DNA of 64,000 nt, from contig JAHHHI010000059.1 in the NCBI GenBank assembly GCA_019359435.1, positions 1 to 64,000 on the forward strand. The letters run 5' to 3'. Below, in pieces: positions 1 through 10,903 of this stretch (within the stretch, counting starts at the first letter, position 1; each line of letters begins with the position of its first letter). The stretch comes from Kaiparowitsia implicata GSE-PSE-MK54-09C (GTDB lineage Bacteria; Cyanobacteriota; Cyanobacteriia; Elainellales; Elainellaceae). Under the pieces are notes generated by a model, which was given only the letters and a program-made list of their open reading frames with translations, was not told where the DNA came from and did no database searches. Position numbers and translations under genes: made by a program.

Positions 1-3000
1 GTGCCGAACCTCTGATGCCGTAAGGCGTTGAGCACTCCGGTTTTCTGTGACTGAGCTGCCCACCTGGCTGGTGCCGAACCTCTGATGCCGTAAGGCGTTG
101 AGCACAGCTTACATACAGCCTATATGAGGTTGATTTTCATGTGCCGAACCTCTGATGCCGTAAGGCGTTGAGCACTGCTCGATATAGCGAAGGTGGCCGC
201 ATTCTGAAACGTGCCGAACCTCTGATGCCGTAAGGCGTTGAGCACAGATAAGAGACGTTGAGTTTATTCGACTTGACGGCAAGTGCCGAACCTCTGATGC
301 CGTAAGGCGTTGAGCACAAAACACCGAGTACTGGGTTGCTGTGCTCAGCAGCGCGAAGTGCCGAACCTCTGATGCCGTAAGGCGTTGAGCACCCATACAG
401 CGAAGACGAGAGGTTGCCCGCTGGCGCACCCAGTGCCGAACCTCTGATGCCGTAAGGCGTTGAGCACCAACGAATTCCAGTGATAGATCAAGACGGAAAA
501 CCCCTGTGCCGAACCTCTGATGCCGTAAGGCGTTGAGCACCTGACCGTGGCGCTTCCCACTCGGGCGAACAAGCGACCCTGGTGCCGAACCTCTGATGCC
601 GTAAGGCGTTGAGCACTGATCTTGATCTGTAACGTCTTTCGGTAGACGCTCAGTGCCGAACCTCTGATGCCGTAAGGCGTTGAGCACATCGTCGGCAGAA
701 GGGCTATAAAGATGCTGCCTTAGTGCCGAACCTCTGATGCCGTAAGGCGTTGAGCACGCGTTGAACTATCTCTAAACCCGAACATAAGCTTAACTGGTGC
801 CGAACCTCTGATGCCGTAAGGCGTTGAGCACGATTCGGCTCAGGGCGGGGCGATCGCCATTTTTCTTGTGCCGAACCTCTGATGCCGTAAGGCGTTGAGC
901 ACACACAGCAATCCGCGTGCTTACAGCGTGCCATTATGGTGCCGAACCTCTGATGCCGTAAGGCGTTGAGCACCATTCTTACGTGCGATCCGCCATGCAG
1001 TCTGTCTAGTGCCGAACCTCTGATGCCGTAAGGCGTTGAGCACTTGAGCTGCTGCTCAACCCGCTTCGCCGCGTAGGTGGTGTGCCGAACCTCTGATGCC
1101 GTAAGGCGTTGAGCACAAAAATATCTCAGAGCCGTTAACGAGTCGCAACACGTGCCGAACCTCTGATGCCGTAAGGCGTTGAGCACGAAATACGACTGCG
1201 ACAACGTCTTCCGACGATACCGGTGCCGAACCTCTGATGCCGTAAGGCGTTGAGCACTGGCCATTAAGCTGGTCACTAAAGAAGCCTTGTGGCGAGTGCC
1301 GAACCTCTGATGCCGTAAGGCGTTGAGCACACGAATTAATGGCGCTTTAGATTGTAGCAGCTTTAAGTGCCGAACCTCTGATGCCGTAAGGCGTTGAGCA
1401 CGCCTGTTCTCGGCGGGTGACCTGACCTTTGCCAAGAAGTGCAAGTGCCGAACCTCTGATGCCGTAAGGCGTTGAGCACTTTCAATCCCCCAATCGCTTC
1501 ATCGCCGCGCAGCTGTGCCGAACCTCTGATGCCGTAAGGCGTTGAGCACAGGTTGGACGAAACACGCTACGCCTTGCGCTAGAGTGCCGAACCTCTGATG
1601 CCGTAAGGCGTTGAGCACCTACCGACCCAATTACGACCTGTCTCTACTGGTGCATGTGCCGAACCTCTGATGCCGTAAGGCGTTGAGCACTGCGGCGGGT
1701 GCAGAAGCTGAGCAGGCATAAGGTCGTGCCGAACCTCTGATGCCGTAAGGCGTTGAGCACCTGTACTGCGAGGCTCGTATTGCCTCACGCATCACGTGCC
1801 GAACCTCTGATGCCGTAAGGCGTTGAGCACTTGACCTGCCCACTTGCTCCGGCGTAGGTTGCGATTTGTGCCGAACCTCTGATGCCGTAAGGCGTTGAGC
1901 ACTCTGGCAGCAGCACCCTCGCTGTGGCTCCCTCAACGTGCCGAACCTCTGATGCCGTAAGGCGTTGAGCACACGCGAAATCGAATTTGCGTCTCTTCAA
2001 ATGCGTTGTGCCGAACCTCTGATGCCGTAAGGCGTTGAGCACCAACAGCACTCAACCAACGACTGCGCACAGCTAATGTGCCGAACCTCTGATGCCGTAA
2101 GGCGTTGAGCACCGTCAATACCGTAGGGTTGGCCGTTGCCGCCGCCGGTGGTGGTGCCGAACCTCTGATGCCGTAAGGCGTTGAGCACATGGCGAAGCTG
2201 GTAGTCGTGAGCGGGCCGCAGCAGTGCCGAACCTCTGATGCCGTAAGGCGTTGAGCACGTCTTCTCTTGTGACAGTTGGGACAGTTTTTCCTTGTGCCGA
2301 ACCTCTGATGCCGTAAGGCGTTGAGCACCCGCCTCAACCTCAATAGGGTATGGACACTGCTTGTGCCGAACCTCTGATGCCGTAAGGCGTTGAGCACAAC
2401 GCGTAAGACAGCGATATGCTTCCTATCTTGTCGTGCCGAACCTCTGATGCCGTAAGGCGTTGAGCACATTCTGGGGGCTGTCGCCTCAACCTGCTGGTTT
2501 ACTGTGCCGAACCTCTGATGCCGTAAGGCGTTGAGCACTCCGGTGTTAAGCCGGTATTGGGAAGTCCCTGTTAGGTGCCGAACCTCTGATGCCGTAAGGC
2601 GTTGAGCACGTGAGTTTGGGGTGAAGGAAAAGACGCTCTATCAGCAGCTCAAGTGCCGAACCTCTGATGCCGTAAGGCGTTGAGCACCCCTTCAAGGCGT
2701 ATGACCTGCGCCATGCCTACGGTGCCGAACCTCTGATGCCGTAAGGCGTTGAGCACCTATAATGAAAGTAAATTAATTAATATTTTATGATGTGCCGAAC
2801 CTCTGATGCCGTAAGGCGTTGAGCACGCTGAGCGGGGGTTGCTGATTAAGGCGGAGCGGTTGTGCCGAACCTCTGATGCCGTAAGGCGTTGAGCACGACG
2901 TGATTTAAGCGCGGGAACAATCCCGACACATGTGCCGAACCTCTGATGCCGTAAGGCGTTGAGCACGACGATGTGCGGGGCGGCAATCTCGACGCGGTGA

Positions 3001-6000
3001 TGTGCCGAACCTCTGATGCCGTAAGGCGTTGAGCACTTCCCAACGACTTCAAGCACCTCTCTAGGAGATGCGTGCCGAACCTCTGATGCCGTAAGGCGTT
3101 GAGCACCGCTATAGACTACAGCAGCTCTTTAGTTACAAGCAGTGCCGAACCTCTGATGCCGTAAGGCGTTGAGCACTGGCAGTGGGCATGGGGTCAACCT
3201 CTGATGAATCGTGTGCCGAACCTCTGATGCCGTAAGGCGTTGAGCACCTGCTCGGGCCGCTGAGGGAGATGAGCAGGTTGAGGGGGAGTGCCGAACCTCT
3301 GATGCCGTAAGGCGTTGAGCACATAGATTGCTGACACTCTCTTGCTAGGATCTGAGGGTGCCGAACCTCTGATGCCGTAAGGCGTTGAGCACTACTCGAT
3401 GAGCTTCACATTGTCGATTTGTTTCGTGGGCTTGTGCCGAACCTCTGATGCCGTAAGGCGTTGAGCACTACCAATAACAGAAAAACAAACTTTAAAAAGA
3501 AACGTGCCGAACCTCTGATGCCGTAAGGCGTTGAGCACATATACGGCTCATCCTACCGAGAACCGACCCGTAGGTGCCGAACCTCTGATGCCGTAAGGCG
3601 TTGAGCACTTAAACGCAGGCCCTGAGAGAAAGCAGAATCGATCGTGCCGAACCTCTGATGCCGTAAGGCGTTGAGCACAACACGCTCGAATCTTCAGCGA
3701 CCACTGCGGATATATGTGCCGAACCTCTGATGCCGTAAGGCGTTGAGCACAATTACTGGCACCATTACCTAAACCTATTCAAAGGTGCCGAACCTCTGAT
3801 GCCGTAAGGCGTTGAGCACTAAATGATCAGGGCGTTCAACGCTGCTCCAATCAAGTGCCGAACCTCTGATGCCGTAAGGCGTTGAGCACTGTAAGCTAGG
3901 GTTGAGCCAGTAAAAGCTGCACCTGTGCCGAACCTCTGATGCCGTAAGGCGTTGAGCACCCCATAGTCGCCATTCAGAGGCGCTCAGGTTTGCGGTGCCG
4001 AACCTCTGATGCCGTAAGGCGTTGAGCACGATAGACTACGGAACGTTGTAGAGTCGCTTACAGACGTGCCGAACCTCTGATGCCGTAAGGCGTTGAGCAC
4101 TGTCCCGCTTCAAGCTCTAAGCTAAGCATAACGGATAGTGCCGAACCTCTGATGCCGTAAGGCGTTGAGCACCTCTCAAGTCTAGGACGGCGCAACCTGT
4201 TAGGCTAGGTGCCGAACCTCTGATGCCGTAAGGCGTTGAGCACCCTACTAACGTTGATAAATATTTTGTCTTTGAGCAGTGCCGAACCTCTGATGCCGTA
4301 AGGCGTTGAGCACATATCAACGGTAAACCTATCTTCGCTAATGTCTGGTGCCGAACCTCTGATGCCGTAAGGCGTTGAGCACGGCGTGGCCTTGGTTCTT
4401 AGCTTTTCAATTCTATTCGTGCCGAACCTCTGATGCCGTAAGGCGTTGAGCACAGGCCAGAAGCAAAATCGATCTCCAAGTCTCCCGTGCCGAACCTCTG
4501 ATGCCGTAAGGCGTTGAGCACCCTCTAACTGCAAAGGCCACGGATCTTAAGACTGGTGCCGAACCTCTGATGCCGTAAGGCGTTGAGCACACGTGCAAGC
4601 TCTATTTGCTGTTGAGCCGTCCTGGTGCCGAACCTCTGATGCCGTAAGGCGTTGAGCACAGCTTCTGTGAGCATGATCCTAATTTTCTCGTGGGTGTGCC
4701 GAACCTCTGATGCCGTAAGGCGTTGAGCACGTGGGATAGCTAATGGCGTTTGTGGCTAAATTTATTACGTGCCGAACCTCTGATGCCGTAAGGCGTTGAG
4801 CACACAGTGATTAAGGTTTCACCTACCGCCCCATCCATGGTGCCGAACCTCTGATGCCGTAAGGCGTTGAGCACGACGCCTTACTTGCTATTGGATTGAT
4901 AGTAGCGCTGTGCCGAACCTCTGATGCCGTAAGGCGTTGAGCACTGATATTTAGGGGTATTATACCAATCACTTATATCGTGCCGAACCTCTGATGCCGT
5001 AAGGCGTTGAGCACGCTGTGGTGGCAGGACGGCGGCTGAATGGGACGCAGTGCCGAACCTCTGATGCCGTAAGGCGTTGAGCACATGGGCCAGATCGTGC
5101 AGCTTTTTGGTGCCCTCTGTGCCGAACCTCTGATGCCGTAAGGCGTTGAGCACCTAATTCTTCAAGTTCTATATTTGCATAATAGCTAGGTGCCGAACCT
5201 CTGATGCCGTAAGGCGTTGAGCACATATTTGCTGGCTTGATGCAAAACTTCAGGTAGCGGAGTGCCGAACCTCTGATGCCGTAAGGCGTTGAGCACTCAG
5301 TTGATTGGGGATTCCATCACCCACGTATTGGGTGCCGAACCTCTGATGCCGTAAGGCGTTGAGCACTACGAATAAATACCACGGGGGATGATGTAACAAT
5401 AGAGTGCCGAACCTCTGATGCCGTAAGGCGTTGAGCACAATATGTGATTGACCGTTAATAAACAAGAGGTTTGTGCCGAACCTCTGATGCCGTAAGGCGT
5501 TGAGCACGAGGCAACGGGCGAGGGTCGCTTTGGGGCGACCACGTGCCGAACCTCTGATGCCGTAAGGCGTTGAGCACGGGCTGGACGGGCTGAAGCATGA
5601 GATTAAGCAAGCTGTGCCGAACCTCTGATGCCGTAAGGCGTTGAGCACCTTCATGCCCCATCAGCGCACAAGTTTTGCTTTCCGTGCCGAACCTCTGATG
5701 CCGTAAGGCGTTGAGCACAAGATTGGTAATCTCAACGTAATTGATAGTAGGGGTGCCGAACCTCTGATGCCGTAAGGCGTTGAGCACGATGTAACGATCA
5801 TAGACGATCAACAGCCTGCAACGTGCCGAACCTCTGATGCCGTAAGGCGTTGAGCACAAAAAATCAAGGCGCAGTTGGTTGCCGCTGGCTACCGTGCCGA
5901 ACCTCTGATGCCGTAAGGCGTTGAGCACACGACCAACACAACCCCCGCGTAGGGGCTGGAACAGTGCCGAACCTCTGATGCCGTAAGGCGTTGAGCACAT

Positions 6001-7413
6001 ACGGGAAGCGCGCAAGGTAAACATCCGACTAATCGTGCCGAACCTCTGATGCCGTAAGGCGTTGAGCACCTTATAACTGATTGCTTATATCTAACCAGGG
6101 CGTAAGTGCCGAACCTCTGATGCCGTAAGGCGTTGAGCACTAGAGTCTGAGGAAGATCCTACTGAGGAAATTCTAGTGCCGAACCTCTGATGCCGTAAGG
6201 CGTTGAGCACGTGATTGACCAGGCGGGGAGAGAGCTGCCGGGGTGTGCCGAACCTCTGATGCCGTAAGGCGTTGAGCACCCACCCGAAAGGTGCTGCGCT
6301 GCCCCGCACTCCCCGGTGCCGAACCTCTGATGCCGTAAGGCGTTGAGCACGAGTTAAGATTAACTCTTACGGTGCTGAACAAAGTGTGCCGAACCTCTGA
6401 TGCCGTAAGGCGTTGAGCACCCCTGGAGACCTAGGATCTCGGCAGCTCAGAGAGGTGCCGAACCTCTGATGCCGTAAGGCGTTGAGCACGCCGGATTCCA
6501 GCAGCAGTTAGTTAGCGCACTGAGGTGCCGAACCTCTGATGCCGTAAGGCGTTGAGCACGGATGGGAAGGTGTATAGCCGCCTATTTCAGTCCGGTGCCG
6601 AACCTCTGATGCCGTAAGGCGTTGAGCACACATACGGTTAGATCAGAGACAAAGGATGCTTTCAATTATGGTGCCGAACCTCTGATGCCGTAAGGCGTTG
6701 AGCACGAAGGGAATCTGGGTGGAGCGATCCGCAGCTTTCGTGCCGAACCTCTGATGCCGTAAGGCGTTGAGCACCCTGTTCAGGGTTTCATCTCAAAACG
6801 AAGACGGCAGTGTGCCGAACCTCTGATGCCGTAAGGCGTTGAGCACGCATCTAAGCAGTTCGCCGATCGCATTGAGGGGGCTGCTAGTGCCGAACCTCTG
6901 ATGCCGTAAGGCGTTGAGCACGCGGTAAGGTGTGCCATTGCAGACCATGCACAAGCGTGCCGAACCTCTTATGCCGTAAGGCGTTGAGCACAGCCTGTCG
7001 GTGAACGGCAAGCTGATTGAGGTTGACGTGCCGAACCTCTTATGCCGTAAGGCGTTGAGCACTTGGGGATGACGATTTCGATCAGCTCTTCATCGCCGTG
7101 CCGAACCTCTGATGCCGTAAGGCGTTGAGCACAGGCTTTTACACCTTGAGATGTCGCAATTGCAATCGTGCCGAACCTCTGATGCCGTAAGGCGTTGAGC
7201 ACAAATCAATTCTACTAGGAATTGTAGCCGTGCTCTTGTGCCGAACCTCTGATGCCGTAAGGCGTTGAGCACGAATCGGCGCGAGTCGGCACTGCGAGCT
7301 GAGCTTGAGGTGCCGAACCTCTGATGCCGTAAGGCGTTGAGCACTCTCCAGAATCCAAGGGCATATAAGTCTCTCCAGGTGCCGAACCTCTGATGCCGTG
7401 AGGAGTTGAGCAT
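1..7413 (+). CRISPR. Very large CRISPR array, 105 repeats of 35 bp; leader-distal end
   Basis: A 35-bp repeat (begins GTGCCGAACC, ends GTTGAGCAC) recurs about every 68-78 bp. I counted 105 repeats and 104 unique-looking spacers of about 33-43 bp. Base 1 is the first base of a repeat, so the array may continue to the left. Repeats are nearly identical. Those at 6957 and 7028 share one G-to-T change at repeat position 14, and the last (7379-7413) has three substitutions (positions 22, 26 and 35). A decayed repeat normally marks the leader-distal end, which places the leader and probably the cas genes left of the window and implies plus-strand transcription. The GTTGAGCAC end loosely resembles the usual crRNA 5' handle and agrees with this. 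Spacers range from very AT-rich (around 2757-2791) to GC-rich, which suggests many sources. I cannot assign the subtype from the repeat alone. Confidence 0.98.
7379..7413 (+). repeat. Degenerate terminal CRISPR repeat
   Basis: The last 35-bp unit differs from the consensus at three positions in its 3' half, including the final base. It is followed by no further spacer-repeat unit. This is the usual sign of the oldest, leader-distal end of an array. Confidence 0.9.
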
Positions 7414-7470
7414 CGCGCGGTGCCCCAAAATCCTGTTAACCCGAACCAACGCTATTGACGTTATTTAGCC
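7414..7470. mobile_element. Truncated copy of the 122-bp double-hairpin element
   Basis: Immediately after the last CRISPR repeat comes one half-stem of the element's second hairpin (CGCGCGGTGCCCCAAAA). A TIR-like stretch (GTTAACCCGAACC) and a TTATTTAG flank like those beside the full copies follow. The other arm and the first hairpin are missing. The similarity is seen directly. That it is a decayed insertion, rather than chance, is inference. Confidence 0.6.
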
Positions 7471-7480
7471 GTTGCACGGG

Positions 7481-8800
7481 TTAGGGCACTGCAATGTTGC
7501 GGCGGGCATCGCCCAGTTCAGCAAAGTAGCTGGGGAGGCGATCGCTCGGTCGAATGTCAGGCGGCAGGGGTTCTGCCTCTCCCCAGCGGTTCACGAGGGT
7601 CTGCAGCAGTTGGTCTTGACTGCTGTGGAGTTGGGTTAGGTTGGCCCCGCCAATGTCAAAAATAGCAAACCAGACCAAGCCGCGATCGCGCGTCGGCACG
7701 ACACCCGCCAGAGAGCTAACCCGATTCAGCGTGCCTGTTTTGATAGCTGCACCAGGCACAATAGCGCGACTGCCCAACGTGCCACGCTCTCGCCCCACTA
7801 CAGGAAAGAAGTCAGCGACGTTGAGGTCATTGGTCTTAAGCTGGTGCTGCAAGGTCATCAGCATCGCGGTGACAGCGCGGGGCGAGATGCGGTTGTCTTC
7901 CCCTAGGCCCGACCCATTGATGAGAATCACTTCATTGGGAGAAATGGCGGCGGCAGCGGCGGCCGTTTGGGCCACGTTGGCCCCGCCCCCCAACTGTTCT
8001 GCTAGCCAGTCAGCAATAAAGTTATTGCTGTAGATGTTCATGGCTTTGAGAATTTGGGTCAGCGAGAGACTCTGATGGCTCAGGATGGACGTATAGGCTG
8101 GGGGCGCGTCTACTGGCCGCACCACGCCCTCAATGCGGATGCGCGGTGTACTGGGTGGATTCGTCATTCCACGATATTGACTAGCGGCTTCGCTGCTCCA
8201 GAGGTCGGCATTCATCCCCTGGCGCAGCAGCGCGCCTGCCGCGCCGGGGCTCGCCTCAAAGTTCATGGCAAAATTGCCGCTGATAATCAAATCGCCCGTC
8301 ACTTGCTGAATGCCTTGGCGCTGCAGGGCTGCACCCAGGGCGATCGCCTCTTCCCACACAAACAGCGGATCGCCGCCCCCTTCAATCACTAAATTGCCTT
8401 CGATCACACCATCGCGCAGTGTGCCCTGCATGCCCACGACTGTTTCAAAGCGGTGGTCAGCGCCCCAGGTTGTGAGGGCTGCCAGAGTTGTCGGAATTTT
8501 GGTCAGCGAGGCAGCGGGGATAGGCTCGGTGCCGCGATGCTCGGCCAGTACCTCGTTTCCAGCCTGAAGCCAAATGCCTTGGGCTGAGGTTTGCAACCCC
8601 AAGGTTGCCAAGGTTTGCAGATGTTGCTGAGTGGCGGCGATCGCCACCGGATCTTGCACCCGATTGGGTTCACCGAGCAGCGACACCCAGGTTGTGTCAT
8701 CGTTCCAGGTAGACCAGTCTACCGACCGCATCGGCACCCAAGGAGCAGATTGCGCTCCCAACAAAAGTATCCCGCCTGTGATTAACCATCCCTTCACCAC
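7481..8800 (-). CDS. dacB: D-alanyl-D-alanine carboxypeptidase/endopeptidase (PBP4, peptidase S13)
   Basis: This is a penicillin-binding protein of the S13 class, which cleaves the terminal D-Ala or cross-links of peptidoglycan in the periplasm. All three active-site motifs are visible in 439 residues: SLTK (S98, K101), SNN (258-260) and KTG (354-356). A hydrophobic N-terminal segment (about residues 5-20) fits a signal peptide or membrane anchor. It is shorter than E. coli PBP4 but normal for cyanobacterial members. It is a single gene whose 3' end faces the CRISPR array. The family call is secure; carboxypeptidase versus endopeptidase activity cannot be separated from the sequence. Confidence 0.92.
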   Translation of the reverse strand: MVKGWLITGGILLLGAQSAPWVPMRSVDWSTWNDDTTWVSLLGEPNRVQDPVAIAATQQHLQTLATLGLQTSAQGIWLQAGNEVLAEHRGTEPIPAASLTKIPTTLAALTTWGADHRFETVVGMQGTLRDGVIEGNLVIEGGGDPLFVWEEAIALGAALQRQGIQQVTGDLIISGNFAMNFEASPGAAGALLRQGMNADLWSSEAASQYRGMTNPPSTPRIRIEGVVRPVDAPPAYTSILSHQSLSLTQILKAMNIYSNNFIADWLAEQLGGGANVAQTAAAAAAISPNEVILINGSGLGEDNRISPRAVTAMLMTLQHQLKTNDLNVADFFPVVGRERGTLGSRAIVPGAAIKTGTLNRVSSLAGVVPTRDRGLVWFAIFDIGGANLTQLHSSQDQLLQTLVNRWGEAEPLPPDIRPSDRLPSYFAELGDARRNIAVP

Positions 8801-9255
8801 AGTGGCCTAACGCTCCTTAACTGCGCATTTTTTGGGCGTTGTTTGGGCTGGTCTATGCCAGATAACCGCCTTCGCTAATGGTACACAACCGCACCCAATC
8901 TCTGGCACAACGATAGACAATAGAAAAAGGTGCCACACAGCCGTGTCCGAGATGGGGATTAGATTGGCATAGTTCTGACTTGCCAGGTTTTGCTATTAGG
9001 TGATTAGAAGACTGCATCTGGGGCCGTGAGCCTTGCACTCCCCTGATCGTTAAGATGGCATCGCTGAAGTTTGGGTGAATTCCAGTTTTGCAAGTTTACC
9101 CACTCTGCAGGAAGAGCATAGCTCTACATCCCCCAGCCCTTTCTCCCATTTTGGAAGAAGGGAAGCTGGATTCAAAGTCCCTGAAGGCGCTCATCTTAGG
9201 CGCACCGGCTCACTTTTAATCATGCTGACTGGCATCTCGATTTTGTATACCGATC
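8801..9255. other. Divergent intergenic region, dacB / ccb
   Basis: No convincing gene. It should hold the promoters of dacB (minus) and the ccb-DUF456 pair (plus). Around 9128-9172 there is an imperfect C-rich/G-rich hairpin (CCCTTTCTCCC ... GAAGAAGGG) resembling the better-formed one at 40679-40705. Confidence 0.5.
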
Positions 9256-9930
9256 ATGACTACCTCTGACCCAAATCGAATCTTACGGTTGCTGCCGTTG
9301 GGCGTTGGCTCTCTGGCCGGGGTGCTGCTGCTGGTCAACCGCCTAGTAACCCAGACTCTGACTGATTCTCAGGCGCGAGCGGATGCTCTGGGCGTCATTC
9401 TCAGCGCGGTGCTGATTTTGACGGGGCTGCTATGGCAGCAGATTCAGCCGCGATCGCCCGACACTGTAGTCTTAACTGGTGAGCAAGGGTTTGATCTAGC
9501 AGAAGACTTGCCCGATGCGGTGCGGGTTGAGCTGGCCTGGGCCTCGCACCTGCTGCTCACCAACACGGTGACGCGATCGCTCCTCTTGTGGCACGACGGG
9601 CGGGTGCTGCTGCGACGGGGGGTGCTGGGGCCCTCTGCCCTAACGCAGCCCGGTGCCATTGTGCAACGGGTGCTGACGACCCAAAAGCCGATCTACTTAG
9701 TAAATCTGCAAATTTATCCAGGCAAGGTAGAGTTTGACTATCTGCCCGACAATACTCAGGGTGTGATTTGCCAGCCTGTGGGCGATCGCGGCGTGCTGAT
9801 TTTGGCAGCCAACGCACCCCGCAGCTATACCCGACAGGATGAAGCCTGGATCACCGGAATCGCCGATAAACTAGACAATAGCTTGCAGTCTACGGCGATC
9901 GCCCAACCCAATTCACTGCAATCAACCTAA
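9256..9930 (+). CDS. Cofactor assembly of complex C subunit B (CCB2/CCB4-like)
   Basis: Cyanobacterial homologue of the chloroplast CCB proteins, which attach heme c' to cytochrome b6 of the b6f complex. Two membrane segments lie near the N terminus (about residues 11-29 and 43-61), followed by a soluble domain of about 160 residues. The stretch LLPLGVGSLAG and the later ASHLLLTNTVTRSLLLW are typical of this family as I remember it. The start is ATG. It runs 4 bp ahead of the DUF456 gene, so the two are probably co-transcribed. The role comes from plant and algal work; the family assignment rests on recognition of the sequence. Confidence 0.8.
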   Translation: MTTSDPNRILRLLPLGVGSLAGVLLLVNRLVTQTLTDSQARADALGVILSAVLILTGLLWQQIQPRSPDTVVLTGEQGFDLAEDLPDAVRVELAWASHLLLTNTVTRSLLLWHDGRVLLRRGVLGPSALTQPGAIVQRVLTTQKPIYLVNLQIYPGKVEFDYLPDNTQGVICQPVGDRGVLILAANAPRSYTRQDEAWITGIADKLDNSLQSTAIAQPNSLQST

Positions 9931-9934
9931 GCCC

Positions 9935-10489
9935 ATGATTCTGCTGTATATCATCTTGGTCATTTTGATGGGGGTTGGCATCTTGGGAGCCGTGCTGCCC
10001 GGTGTGCCTGGTGTGGGGCTAATTGCGATTGCGATCGCCATCTGGGGCGCGTTTAATGGCTTTGCAGGGGTGACGATTCCCCTCGTCGTGGCGGTCGTGT
10101 CACTCTTGCTCTGCACCGCACTGGATTTTGCGGCCACCTACTGGGGCGCTAAGAAATTTGGCGCCACGCGCTGGGGGCTGATCGGCGCGTTTGTCGGTCT
10201 GCTGCTGGGGTTTGTGGGGCTGTTGCCAGCTCTGCCCGTGGGTGGGCCATTTTTGGGAGCGCTGTTTGGGCCGCTGCTGGGGGCGCTAGTGGGCGAGTTT
10301 CTCTATCGCCGTAACCTGGCGCTGGCAGCCAAGGCCGCTGTAGGGATTTTGGTCGGCAATATCTTTGGGCGGATTGTGCAATTGGTGCTGGCGATCGCCA
10401 CTACAGCCATTTTCCTGTTTGCAACCATACCTGGCCTATTTGGCCCAGCCTCTCAGCCTGCGCTAGGACTCCTTGGCGTTGGCCTGTAG
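9935..10489 (+). CDS. DUF456 family membrane protein
   Basis: Small, very hydrophobic protein of 184 residues with four or five predicted membrane helices and glycine-rich turns (GILGAVLPGVPGVG near residue 15; LPALPVGGPFLGALFGP near residue 92). This pattern marks DUF456, a widespread bacterial family with no proven function. It follows the ccb gene by 4 bp and probably shares its transcript, which would end at the inverted repeat at 10795-10839. A role in the membrane is all that can be said. Confidence 0.82.
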   Translation: MILLYIILVILMGVGILGAVLPGVPGVGLIAIAIAIWGAFNGFAGVTIPLVVAVVSLLLCTALDFAATYWGAKKFGATRWGLIGAFVGLLLGFVGLLPALPVGGPFLGALFGPLLGALVGEFLYRRNLALAAKAAVGILVGNIFGRIVQLVLAIATTAIFLFATIPGLFGPASQPALGLLGVGL

Positions 10490-10903
10490 CGTCAGATCGG
10501 AGGAAATCAGATCGGGGGAAACGGGGTTTAGCTTATCCCAACCTCTTAAGAAACTTCCTCCGGTACAGTTTGAGGGATTAAGTCAACAAGAGCTTGAAGT
10601 TTCTGACGGGTATGACACGGTGCGCAGCACTGGGGCAGCCGCTCCTAAGGCATAAAGATTAAGAGATAAGGCTGAAACCCTTGTTGGTCATGCCTTTTAC
10701 CCTGACTCTTTGGTTCACCTTCCTATCCCCCGGCATTGGAGGCTCAGGTTGAACTGTAGGGTTTCACTGAAGCAGAATTTGGGTTGCGAGGTAAAAAATG
10801 TTTGAGGCACTGCACGCCGTGCAGTGCCTCAAACATTTTGGATATTCCGGTTGTGTCGTGCATGAACTATCAGGAGATTAAGCGAGTCCTGAATTCAGGT
10901 TTA
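10490..10903. other. Convergent intergenic region with repeat relics
   Basis: No gene seen. It contains a possible hairpin-less relic of the 122-bp element (10490-10545), a stretch at 10667-10773 that is a diverged copy of 35850-35937, and the bidirectional terminator at 10795-10839. Confidence 0.6.
10795..10839. terminator. Bidirectional terminator between DUF456 and chlI
   Basis: Perfect inverted repeat with 21-bp arms and a 3-nt loop (GCC). It has an A tract on its left and TTTT on its right. It lies between the converging 3' ends of the DUF456 gene (plus) and chlI (minus), which fits termination in both directions. Confidence 0.8.

Noticed and set aside
109-7449. Long open frames of up to 246 codons across the CRISPR array
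   Set aside because: The repeat lacks stops in several frames, so the frames are built from repeated peptides such as AQRLTASEVRH alternating with unrelated spacer codons. There is no ribosome-binding site or composition signal.
7641-8785. Plus-strand frames inside dacB
   Set aside because: Shadows of the minus-strand gene, whose three active-site motifs are intact.
9075-9269. 64-codon plus frame before the ccb gene
   Set aside because: It crosses a C-rich/G-rich repeat and overlaps the start of the ccb gene out of frame; no ribosome-binding site.
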